From Bradyrhizobium sp. 1 (GTDB taxonomy: Bacteria; Pseudomonadota; Alphaproteobacteria; Rhizobiales; Xanthobacteraceae): a stretch of DNA of 48,497 bases. The notes beneath the pieces were generated by a model that worked only from the letters and a program-made list of their open reading frames with translations, had not been told where the DNA came from and searched no databases. This document shows, piece after piece, positions 41,943 through 48,497 of this stretch. Position numbers and translations under genes: made by a program. The stretch lies in the NCBI RefSeq assembly GCF_023073315.1, contig NZ_JADPJH010000018.1:28012-76508 (forward strand). Reading direction: 5' to 3'. Positions within the stretch are counted from its first letter, which is position 1, and every line of letters starts with the position of its first letter.

Positions 41943-42809
41943 ATGCCCGACTTCACCGCCCTGTCTTCACTGTCGTCCGAGCTCGCGGACATCGTGGCGC
42001 GCACCGCGCCGTCCGTCGTCTCGGTGCACTCGCATCGCTCCCGCTCAAGCGGCTTCGTCTGGAAACCCGGCCTGATCGTCACCGCCGACGAGGCGCTGGC
42101 CGACGAGGGCGAGGTCGAGATCGGCCTCCCCGACGGCAGCCGCGTGGTCGCCGCGATCGTCGGCCGCGACCACACCACCGACATCGCGCTGCTGCGTACC
42201 GAGGCCGCCGTCGCGCCGGTCAAGCTCGCCGCGACGGTCCCGCCGCTCGGCGCGTTGTCGGTCGTCATTGCCACCAACCGCGAGACGCCGAGCGCCGCAC
42301 TCGGCATGGTCTCGGCGTCAGGCAAGGGCTGGCGCTCCCTACGCGGCGGCGACATCGACGCGCGGATCGAGCTCGATATTCGCCTGCGTCCGAGCCAGGA
42401 GGGCGGCCTTGCACTCGATGCGTCCGGCGAAGCCTTCGGCATGGCGGTGCTCGGACCGCGGCGCGTGCTCGTCATTCCGACGGCGACGATCGAGCGCGTC
42501 GCGCCGCAGCTCGAGGCGCGCGGCCGCATCGCGCGCGGATATCTCGGCCTCGGGCTCCAGCCGGTGCGGCTCGACGACGGCATTGGCGCGATGGTGATGA
42601 ATGTCGACAAGACAGGTCCTTCGGCGGCGGCCGGCATCCGCCAGGGCGACGTGATCGTGGCGGTCAACGATCAGAAACTCTCCGGCGTGCGCGCACTGTC
42701 GCGGACGCTGGGACCGGCAAGCGTCGGCGCAATCGTCGATGTCGCGGTGCGCCGCGGCGGCGAGCCGGTCAGCTTCAAGGTCACGGTCGGCGAGAGGCCG
42801 GAGGCGTGA
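41943..42809 (+). CDS. HtrA/DegP-like protein with PDZ domain, protease residues lost
   Basis: A 288-residue protein with a trypsin-like domain (about 15-190) and one PDZ domain (about 195-285; YLGLGLQPVRL and AGIRQGDVIVAVNDQ). The framework is that of HtrA, including TDIALLR with the triad aspartate D80. The triad histidine (TNAHVV in HtrA) is replaced by E50 in VTADEAL. The catalytic serine (GNSGGPL) is replaced by E153 in SQEGGLAL, so it should not be a serine protease. No signal peptide is seen from the ATG at 41943; upstream frame is unsupported. It overlaps the solo LuxR gene by four bases (GTGA), so the two are co-translated. A sensing or scaffolding role is inferred. Confidence 0.88.
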   Translation: MPDFTALSSLSSELADIVARTAPSVVSVHSHRSRSSGFVWKPGLIVTADEALADEGEVEIGLPDGSRVVAAIVGRDHTTDIALLRTEAAVAPVKLAATVPPLGALSVVIATNRETPSAALGMVSASGKGWRSLRGGDIDARIELDIRLRPSQEGGLALDASGEAFGMAVLGPRRVLVIPTATIERVAPQLEARGRIARGYLGLGLQPVRLDDGIGAMVMNVDKTGPSAAAGIRQGDVIVAVNDQKLSGVRALSRTLGPASVGAIVDVAVRRGGEPVSFKVTVGERPEA

Positions 42810-43177
42810 GCGAGGACAAGACGGCCGAAATCGTCCTGTCGCTGGAGATCGACGATCCCGCGCTGGCCGATCGCCTGGCGACGCTGCTCGGCAATGTCGC
42901 CGGGCTTCGCCTCGCCGCGCCTGGTGAGCAGGCCGCGGCAACAATCGTTGCCCGCGATCCGCGCAGCATGCCCGGGGACATTACGCTGACGCAGCGCGAG
43001 CTCGACGTGCTGGCGCTGATGGCCGAAGGCGGCTCCAACAAGATGATTGCGCGTCAGCTTGGCATCTCCGTGCACACGGTGAAATTCCACGTCGGCTCGC
43101 TGCTCGACAAGCTGGATGCCACCGGCCGCACCGACGCGGTGGCGCATGCGGCACGCCGCGGCGTGATCGAGCTATGA
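42806..43177 (+). CDS. Solo LuxR-type HTH regulator
   Basis: A 123-residue protein whose C-terminal half is a LuxR/FixJ-type HTH: LTQRELDVLALMAEGGSNKMIARQLGISVHTVKFHV followed by LLDKLDATGRTDAV. The first 55 residues are too short for a receiver or autoinducer domain. They may form a small dimerisation or partner-binding part, reading like the remnant of an alpha/beta fold. The start is a GTG overlapping the stop of the HtrA-like gene, with GGAGG just upstream; this coupling makes a functional link likely. Target genes are unknown. It is convergent with the histidine kinase gene, six bases between stops. Confidence 0.9.
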   Translation: MSEDKTAEIVLSLEIDDPALADRLATLLGNVAGLRLAAPGEQAAATIVARDPRSMPGDITLTQRELDVLALMAEGGSNKMIARQLGISVHTVKFHVGSLLDKLDATGRTDAVAHAARRGVIEL

Positions 43178-43183
43178 TGGGTT

Positions 43184-44260
43184 CTATAGTGCTGAAGTCT
43201 TGGGGAAGCTGAGCCGGACCGTGAGGCCCGGCGCATTGTCGCGCAACGCGACCTCGGCGCCATGGAGGCCGGCGACCGCCGCGACGAGGCTCAGGCCCAA
43301 ACCGTTGCCCGGCGTGTAGCGGCTCTGCTCGAGCCGGTAGAAGCGCTTGAACACGTGATCGCGCTGATCAGCCGGAATTCCTGGTCCATCGTCGGCGATG
43401 GAAATCACTGCGCCTCCATCGTCGCTGCGGCAGGTCACCGTCACCTGCCCGCCCTTGCGGCCGTGCTTGATCGCGTTGTCGACGAGATTGGCGATGGCGT
43501 CGAACAGGAGGTCGCGATCACCAGTAATCGCAACCTCGCGGTCGCCGTTGAGGCTGAGGCGCGTCGCGACCTGCTCGGCGGCGGCATCATAGAGCTCGAC
43601 GACCTCACAGGCAATTTCCGTCAGGTTCAGCGCACGAAACGCGCTCCTGCGGGCGCGGGTCTCGATCTCCGAGATCCGCGTGATCGAGGCGAACATGCCG
43701 AGCACGGCGTCGAGATCGGCGATGGTGTCGCCGATCAGCGCCGCATCGGCCTCGCTGTTGCGCGGTGTGTGGTAGGCCTTTTCCAGCCGGCCGCGCATCC
43801 GCGTCAGCGGCGTGCGCAGATCGTGCGCGACGTTGTCGCTGACCTGCTTGACCTCGCCCATCAGCGTCTCGATACGGTCGAGCATCTGGTTGAGGTTTTC
43901 GGCGACGCGGTCCCACTCGTCGTGGCTGCCACGCAGGGGAATGCGCCGGTCGAGGCCGGACAGCATGATGGCGCGGCTGGCGGCGTTGATCTCCTCGATC
44001 CGTCCGACCGTGCGCCGCGTCACCAGCACCGCGGCGAGCCCTGCCAGCACCGCAAGCAGCACGCCGGCAGCGATCATCGCAAGCTCGATCATCGCGGTGA
44101 AGCCGCTGTGATCGCCGGCGTCGCCGACCCGGCTTTCCACGTAGGCTATCGTACCAAAATAGACATACGCCATGATCGCCGCGACGATCAGCCCGAATAC
44201 GGCGATCGCGAACAGCGCCAGCCGGAAGGTCGAGGAGCGAAGCGTGTTAGCCAGGAGCAC
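43184..44260 (-). CDS. Sensor histidine kinase (OmpR-type partner)
   Basis: A 358-residue membrane histidine kinase. Two spans, about residues 12-35 and 58-82, enclose a short periplasmic loop of only some 22 residues, so sensing may be in the membrane. A HAMP linker runs about 82-135. The phosphoaccepting histidine is H146 in VAHDLRTPL. The ATPase domain shows the N box NLVDNAIKHG, the G1 box DDGPGIP, the F box VFKRFYRLE and the G2 box GNGLGLSLV. The GTG start at 44260 overlaps the response-regulator gene by 14 bases, so the pair is translationally coupled. The short-loop QseC/TctE-like group commonly senses ions or envelope state; the signal here is unknown. Confidence 0.94.
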   Translation of the reverse strand: MLLANTLRSSTFRLALFAIAVFGLIVAAIMAYVYFGTIAYVESRVGDAGDHSGFTAMIELAMIAAGVLLAVLAGLAAVLVTRRTVGRIEEINAASRAIMLSGLDRRIPLRGSHDEWDRVAENLNQMLDRIETLMGEVKQVSDNVAHDLRTPLTRMRGRLEKAYHTPRNSEADAALIGDTIADLDAVLGMFASITRISEIETRARRSAFRALNLTEIACEVVELYDAAAEQVATRLSLNGDREVAITGDRDLLFDAIANLVDNAIKHGRKGGQVTVTCRSDDGGAVISIADDGPGIPADQRDHVFKRFYRLEQSRYTPGNGLGLSLVAAVAGLHGAEVALRDNAPGLTVRLSFPKTSAL

Positions 44261-44939
44261 GGAGACAATATCCGATGCCGCGAATGGTATGGATCAGCGG
44301 ATAGGCCTGGGCATCGTCGACCTTGCGTCGGACGCGGCCGACATAGACGTCGATGATGTTGGTGGAGGGATCGAAATGCAGGTCCCAGACGTGCTGGAGC
44401 AGCATCGCGCGGGAGACGACGCGCCCCTCGTTGCGAACGAGATATTCGAGCAGCTGGAATTCCCGCGGCAGCAGCGGAATCTTCCGACCATGCCGGCTGG
44501 CGTTGCGCGCGATCAGGTCGATGGCGAGATCGCCGACGCGCAGGATGGTTTCCTTGGCGATGGTCTCGCTGCGGCGGCCGAGGGCCTCGAGCCGCGCCAG
44601 GAGCTCGACGAAGGAAAACGGCTTGACGAGATAGTCGTCGCCGCCGGCGCGCAGGCCGCGCACGCGGTCGTCGACCTCGCCGAGCGCGGAGATGATCAGG
44701 AAGGGCGCCGCGACACCGTCATCGCGCAATTGCCGCATCACGGCGATGCCGTCGATGTCGGGCAGCATGCGATCGATGGTGATCACGGCATAGTCGCGCG
44801 AGGCGCCGTGGCTCAGGGCTTCGCGGCCCGTGGCAGCGAGATCGACGTCATAGCCAGAGGTCGTCAACTCCTCGACGAGCTGGCCTGCGGTTTCCGGATC
44901 GTCCTCGACGACCAGGATGCGGCGGTGACCTCCGGTCAT
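44247..44939 (-). CDS. OmpR/PhoB-family response regulator
   Basis: A 230-residue response regulator with a receiver domain (1-120) and a winged-helix effector domain (about 130-228). The acidic pair E12-D13, phosphorylation site D56, S84 and K106 complete the active site. The effector has LLPREFQLLEYLVRNEGRVVSRAMLLQHVW and the recognition helix wording TNIIDVYVGRVRRKVD. GGAG with six bases spacing precedes the ATG. It is transcribed first and the kinase second, overlapping by 14 bases. The 100 bases upstream hold its probable promoter; no dyad stands out there. The regulon is unknown. Confidence 0.95.
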   Translation of the reverse strand: MTGGHRRILVVEDDPETAGQLVEELTTSGYDVDLAATGREALSHGASRDYAVITIDRMLPDIDGIAVMRQLRDDGVAAPFLIISALGEVDDRVRGLRAGGDDYLVKPFSFVELLARLEALGRRSETIAKETILRVGDLAIDLIARNASRHGRKIPLLPREFQLLEYLVRNEGRVVSRAMLLQHVWDLHFDPSTNIIDVYVGRVRRKVDDAQAYPLIHTIRGIGYCLRAPG

Positions 44940-45039
44940 GCAAAACTCCGCGCGACGATCGCCATCAGACTATCCCGTTCCGGGGCGTGGCGGAACAGCC
45001 CAATGGCGATCGCGACAATGGTGCGGTACGGCGATGCGA

Positions 45040-45516
45040 CTACCAATAGTCTCCGCACACATTGACCCATTGCCAGCCATAAGGCGTCAAGCTCCTGCGC
45101 CAGCAGCCGTCGTAATAGCCAGCGTAGACAAAGGGCGCGCCGAAGAAGAAGCGGTGGTGGTGCCGGAAGAAGGCGTGGCGGCCGATGAAGGACCTGCCGT
45201 GCCAGCCGGCGCCGGCGAAGCGCGGCCCGATCGCCGCATGCGCGAAACGTGCGCCGCCGAAGCCCGGGCCTCCAGCAAAGCGTGCGCCACCCATGCCGCC
45301 GAAACCGCCCGCGCGCATGCCGCCAAAACCGCCCGCATGCATCCCACCACCGAAATGCCCGCCGCCGCCGAAGCCGCCGTGACCACCGCCACCGAAGCCG
45401 CCGCCATGACCGCCTCCGCCTCCTCCGCCGCCGCCCCGGGCGAGCACCGGTGAAGCGACCGCCATCATCGCTGCGATCGCCGCCGCGGTGAGGCTTTTGA
45501 GAAGCCTGTTGTTCAT
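45040..45516 (-). CDS. Gly/His-rich exported protein
   Basis: A 158-residue protein with a signal peptide (1-27, ending ASPVLA). A very glycine- and histidine-rich central region (about 28-100, units such as GGGGHGGFG) is followed by a more ordinary C-terminal tail with YDGCWRRSLTPYGWQWVNVCGDYW, where two cysteines may pair. Tails of this type are frequent in small secreted rhizobial proteins of unknown function. The histidines could bind metal ions. AGGAGG lies before the ATG. The region is low in complexity, so family assignment by similarity alone would be unreliable. It is on the same strand as the two-component pair, whose regulator starts 100 bases downstream. Confidence 0.85.
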   Translation of the reverse strand: MNNRLLKSLTAAAIAAMMAVASPVLARGGGGGGGGGHGGGFGGGGHGGFGGGGHFGGGMHAGGFGGMRAGGFGGMGGARFAGGPGFGGARFAHAAIGPRFAGAGWHGRSFIGRHAFFRHHHRFFFGAPFVYAGYYDGCWRRSLTPYGWQWVNVCGDYW

Positions 45517-45649
45517 CGAAGCATCCTCCTTGCAGTGCGGCGGTCTCCGCGCCGCAGGAGGAGGATCAGATGAGGAGAACGGACCTTCAACTTACAAATG
45601 CGCCAGATTCTGACGCCGGTGTTAGGGAAGCGGAGCCCCGCTCTCTCCT

Positions 45650-45702
45650 CGTCCTTGCGAGGAGCCCTTGCGACGAAGCAATCCAGACTGTCCCGGCGGA
45701 GG
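45650..45702. repeat. Half palindromic element behind tex (CGTCATTGCGAG family)
   Basis: Only the left half of the repeat is present: CGTCCTTGCGAGGAGCCC through AAGCAATCCAGACTGTC. The right arm with its GGATTGCTTCG and CGCAATGACG blocks is missing. The element ends eight bases before the tex stop codon, so an insertion or deletion joined it to the gene's 3' end. The rest of this 194-base gap shows nothing else. Confidence 0.85.
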
Positions 45703-45710
45703 TTAAGATG

Positions 45711-48053
45711 TCACGCCCGCTTGCCGCCGTTCTTTTCGGCTGCGCGACGCAAGGCTTCGGCGAGGGCGCCGCCGCCGCCGGAGGAAGACTCCTGCTTCCG
45801 CGGCGCGGAAGAAGTCATGCGCGACGGATTGCGCGAGCTGTTGTCGCGCTGCATCCCGGGCGCGTCCTTCTTGTCACCGACCTCGTCATCGAGGCGCAAG
45901 GTCAGCGAGATGCGCTTGCGGGCGACCTCGAAGTCCAGCACCTTGACCTTGACGATGTCACCGGGCTTCACCACCTCGCGCGGATCCTTGATGTAGGTCT
46001 TGGACATCGCGGAGATGTGAACGAGGCCGTCCTGGTGCACCCCGATGTCGACGAAGGCGCCGAAGGCGGCAACGTTGGTCACGGTGCCCTCGAGGATCAT
46101 GCCTTTCTTGAGATGCTTGATCTCCTCGACGCCGTCCATGAACACCGCGGCCTTGAACGCCGGACGCGGGTCGCGGCCCGGCTTCTCGAGCTCGCGCAGA
46201 ATGTCGGTGACGGTCGGCAAACCAAACGTCTCGTCGACAAAGTCCTTCGGCTTCAGCGTGCGCACGATCTCGCTGCTGCCGATCAGCGCCTTGATGTCGC
46301 TCTTGGTGGCCGCGAGGATCCGGCGCACCACCGGATAGGCTTCCGGATGCACGCCGGAGGCATCGAGCGGGTCCTCGCCGCCGAGGATGCGCAGGAAGCC
46401 CGCGCACTGCTCGAACGCCTTCGGCCCGAGCCGCGGCACGTCCTTCAGCGCCTTGCGCGACTTGAACGGGCCGTTGGCGTCACGGTGGGCCACGATGCTC
46501 TGGGCGAGGCCGGAGCCGACGCCCGACACGCGGGCGAGCAGCGGTGCCGAGGCAGTGTTGACGTCGACGCCGACCGCGTTCACGCAATCTTCGACCACGG
46601 CATCCAGCGACTTCGCGAGCTTGGCCTGGCCGAGGTCGTGCTGGTACTGGCCGACGCCGATCGCCTTGGGCTCGATCTTGACGAGCTCGGCGAGCGGATC
46701 CTGGAGGCGGCGGCCGATCGAGACCGCGCCGCGCAGGGTGACGTCGAGGCCGGGCAATTCCTCCGAGGCGAAGGCCGAGGCCGAATAGACCGACGCACCG
46801 GCTTCCGACACCACGATCTTGGTCATCTTCAGCTCGGGCAGCCCCTTGACGAGATCGCCGGCGAGCTTGTCGGTTTCGCGCGAGGCGGTGCCGTTGCCGA
46901 TCGCGATCAGCTCGACGCGATGCTTGAGCGCGAGCTTGCCGAGGATCGCCAGCGCCTCGTTCCACTGCCGCTGCGGCTCGTGCGGATAGATCACGGCGGT
47001 ATCGACCACCTTGCCGGTCGCGTCGGTGACGGCGACCTTGACGCCGGTGCGGAAGCCGGGATCGAGCCCCATGGTGACGCGGGTGCCGGCGGGCGCGGCC
47101 AGCAGGAGGTCGCGCAGATTGGAGGCGAACACGCGGACGGCCTCGGTCTCGGCCGCATTCCACAGCCGCATGCGCAAATCGATGTTGAGATGCACCTGGA
47201 TTTTTGTGCGCCAGGCCCAGCGCACGGTATCGATCAGCCAGCGGTCGCCGGCGCGCTTGAGGTCGGCAATGCCGAACCGCTTCATGATCTTCAGCTCATA
47301 GACGCCCGGCACACCCGGCGGCGGAGCCTCGGCTTCGGCCTGCATTTGCAGGTCGAGGATCTCTTCCTTCTCGCCGCGGAACATCGCGAGGATCCGGTGC
47401 GACGGCAGCTTGGTCAGCGGCTCGGAGAATTCAAAATAGTCGGCGAACTTTTCGCCTTCGGTCTTTTTGCCCTCGCGCACCTTGGAGGCCATGCGCGCAT
47501 TGGTCCACATCTCCTCGCGCAACGCGCCGATCAGGTCGGCGTCTTCGTCAAAACGCTCGACCAGGATGGCGCGGGCGCCGTCGAGCGCAGCGGCGGCATC
47601 CGCGACGCCCTTCTCGGCGTTGACGAAAGTTTCGGCGACCATTTTCGGATCGTTCGTGGGCTCTGCCATCAGCTGGTTGGCGAGCGGCTCGAGGCCGGCC
47701 TCCTTGGCGATCTCGGCCTTGGTGCGGCGCTTCGGCTTGAACGGGAGGTAGATGTCTTCGAGGCGCGCCTTGCTGTCGGCGGCGAGAATGGAGGCTTCCA
47801 GCGCGGCATCGAGCTTGCCCTGCTCGCGAACCGATTCGAGGATGGCCTTGCGGCGGTCTTCGAGCTCGCGCAGGTAACCCAGGCGCTCCTCCAGGGTGCG
47901 CAATTGCGCGTCGTCGAGCGCACCGGTCGCTTCCTTGCGGTAGCGGGCGATGAAGGGAACCGTGGCGCCGCCGTCGAGCAGCGTCACCGTCGCCTCGACC
48001 TGCTCCGTCCGTACCCCAAGCTCCTGCGCAATTTTCTGGTTGATATTGGCCAC
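45711..48053 (-). CDS. tex: Transcription accessory protein Tex
   Basis: A 780-residue Tex/Spt6-like RNA-binding protein of full normal length. The N-terminal helical region is followed by the YqgF-like domain with [16 protein letters not shown]. The helix-hairpin-helix part reads [26 protein letters not shown] and [17 protein letters not shown]-terminal S1 domain ([28 protein letters not shown]) ends before a disordered Ser/Gly/Lys-rich tail of about 55 residues. Tex associates with RNA polymerase and influences expression and stress survival. I use the GTG at 48053, where the family N-terminus ([14 protein letters not shown]) begins and GGAGG lies ten bases upstream. The frame stays open further, but that part overlaps repeats. 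Confidence 0.95.
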   Translation of the reverse strand: MANINQKIAQELGVRTEQVEATVTLLDGGATVPFIARYRKEATGALDDAQLRTLEERLGYLRELEDRRKAILESVREQGKLDAALEASILAADSKARLEDIYLPFKPKRRTKAEIAKEAGLEPLANQLMAEPTNDPKMVAETFVNAEKGVADAAAALDGARAILVERFDEDADLIGALREEMWTNARMASKVREGKKTEGEKFADYFEFSEPLTKLPSHRILAMFRGEKEEILDLQMQAEAEAPPPGVPGVYELKIMKRFGIADLKRAGDRWLIDTVRWAWRTKIQVHLNIDLRMRLWNAAETEAVRVFASNLRDLLLAAPAGTRVTMGLDPGFRTGVKVAVTDATGKVVDTAVIYPHEPQRQWNEALAILGKLALKHRVELIAIGNGTASRETDKLAGDLVKGLPELKMTKIVVSEAGASVYSASAFASEELPGLDVTLRGAVSIGRRLQDPLAELVKIEPKAIGVGQYQHDLGQAKLAKSLDAVVEDCVNAVGVDVNTASAPLLARVSGVGSGLAQSIVAHRDANGPFKSRKALKDVPRLGPKAFEQCAGFLRILGGEDPLDASGVHPEAYPVVRRILAATKSDIKALIGSSEIVRTLKPKDFVDETFGLPTVTDILRELEKPGRDPRPAFKAAVFMDGVEEIKHLKKGMILEGTVTNVAAFGAFVDIGVHQDGLVHISAMSKTYIKDPREVVKPGDIVKVKVLDFEVARKRISLTLRLDDEVGDKKDAPGMQRDNSSRNPSRMTSSAPRKQESSSGGGGALAEALRRAAEKNGGKRA

Positions 48054-48157
48054 GCGAGAATTCCCTCCAGATACGCGACGCGGGGGCGAACCACCGGCTG
48101 CGGGACGCCGCTTATGGACCAACCGAGGTTGATTCATCAAGGTGCGGCGTGCAACCG

Positions 48158-48179
48158 TCGACAGAGGATTTTTTGTCGA
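48158..48179. promoter_or_regulatory. Inverted repeat upstream of tex
   Basis: TCGACA (48158-48163) and TGTCGA (48174-48179) are exact inverted repeats with a ten-base spacer that includes a T-run. It lies 105 bases before the tex start and outside the palindromic elements, so it could be an operator in the tex promoter region. Hexamer dyads can occur by chance, hence the low score. Confidence 0.35.
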
Positions 48180-48221
48180 ACCGATGCGTTCTCGCCATAA
48201 TCGTCGATTTGCCGCTGCATT

Positions 48222-48380
48222 CGTGTCCCGGACGCGCTGCAGCGCGCAAGCGATGCGGCGCAGAGCCGGGACCCAGAAGGCGGCGCCATGCAGGCCGATA
48301 GATGGGCCCCGGCTCTGCAGCGCACCGTCCCGGACGATGCTTTGCATCGCCGGGGACGCTGCGCTGCGTCCGGGGCACGA
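48222..48380. repeat. Large GC-rich palindromic element upstream of tex
   Basis: Outer arms CGTGTCCCGGACGC (48222-48235) and GCGTCCGGGGCACG (48366-48379) pair with one mismatch. Inner GC-rich blocks (AGAGCCGGGACC against GGCCCCGGCTCT) pair around a central loop. The wording resembles the shorter element at 15109. Together with the following repeat it fills most of the 444 bases upstream of tex; no gene is seen there. Confidence 0.75.
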
Positions 48381-48411
48381 GAGCGGAGTGTGGCGCGCGG
48401 TCTCTCAACAC

Positions 48412-48497
48412 CGTCATTGCGAGGAGCCCTTGCGACGAAGCAATCCAGAAACCCTCCGCGGAAAGACTCTGGATTGCTTCGCTGCGCTCGCAATGAC
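48412..48497. repeat. Palindromic element, CGTCATTGCGAG family (copy at window end)
   Basis: A complete or near-complete copy running into the window end: CGTCATTGCGAGGAGCCC at the left, GGATTGCTTCGCTGCGCTCG and then CAATGAC at the last base. The final few bases of the right arm are probably outside the window. Confidence 0.9.

Noticed and set aside
45570..48200. 876-codon plus-strand open frame opposite tex
   Set aside because: Same cause: antisense shadow of a clearly conserved full-length Tex protein, with low-complexity RHD-rich translation.
1412..48497. Dispersed repeats considered as a CRISPR array
   Set aside because: Copies are kilobases apart, palindromic along their length and have no regular unique spacers or cas genes.

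Overview
The window is GC-rich and densely coded, and it looks like a chromosomal segment of a Bradyrhizobium-type alphaproteobacterium (Nitrobacteraceae). The strongest evidence is a 999-residue bifunctional PutA whose aldehyde dehydrogenase cysteine falls at residue 792, the length and numbering known for Bradyrhizobium japonicum PutA. Supporting evidence is the abundance of CoA-linked catabolic genes, a SorAB-type sulfite dehydrogenase, a short cold-shock protein, and many dispersed palindromic intergenic elements of the kind common in this group. I see no tRNA, rRNA, CRISPR array, insertion sequence or prophage; apart from the palindromic repeats this is ordinary chromosome.

Layout. 1-7.6 kb: a cytochrome P450, then a LysR regulator divergent from a tight acyl-CoA dehydrogenase / class III CoA-transferase / hot-dog hydratase operon, followed by a benzoylformate-decarboxylase-like ThDP enzyme; together they suggest breakdown of a branched or aromatic acid. 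7.6-9.9 kb: two SDR oxidoreductases around a MarR regulator whose promoter carries a perfect 29-bp palindrome. 9.9-15.1 kb: a hemolysin III (PAQR) membrane protein, a YcjX/YcjF pair, and an ArnT/PMT-like membrane glycosyltransferase. 15.2-19.4 kb: a fusion protein joining a histidine-rich membrane domain, a [2Fe-2S] ferredoxin and a class III nucleotide cyclase; then sorA-sorB and a cold-shock gene. 19.5-25.2 kb: an Lrp-type regulator divergent from putA, and a large periplasmic TPR protein. 25.4-31.7 kb: a second class III CoA-transferase, a GST, a 54-residue membrane protein next to an unclassified c-type-cytochrome-like protein, a single-pass coiled-coil protein, and a translationally coupled cNMP-binding-domain/metallo-beta-lactamase pair. 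31.8-33.9 kb: a lemA-TPM-TPM operon. 34.1-37.3 kb: a crotonase lacking both usual glutamates plus two acyl-CoA dehydrogenases that look like the two halves of a heterotetramer. 37.4-41.8 kb: an orphan form-II CoxL-like molybdenum hydroxylase subunit, a DapA-family aldolase and an exported tandem glyoxalase-fold protein. 41.9-45.5 kb: an HtrA-like protein without protease catalytic residues coupled to a solo LuxR HTH protein, a two-component system and a Gly/His-rich exported protein. 45.7-48.1 kb: tex.

At least four families of palindromic elements sit between the genes. One copy supplies the annotated start codon of a TPM-domain gene, and a truncated copy lies directly behind the tex stop codon. 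The most interesting leads are the membrane/ferredoxin/cyclase fusion, the stand-alone cNMP-binding domain coupled to a metallo-beta-lactamase, and the HtrA-like pseudoprotease coupled to a solo LuxR protein. All functional statements rest on reading motifs by eye; no database search was run.
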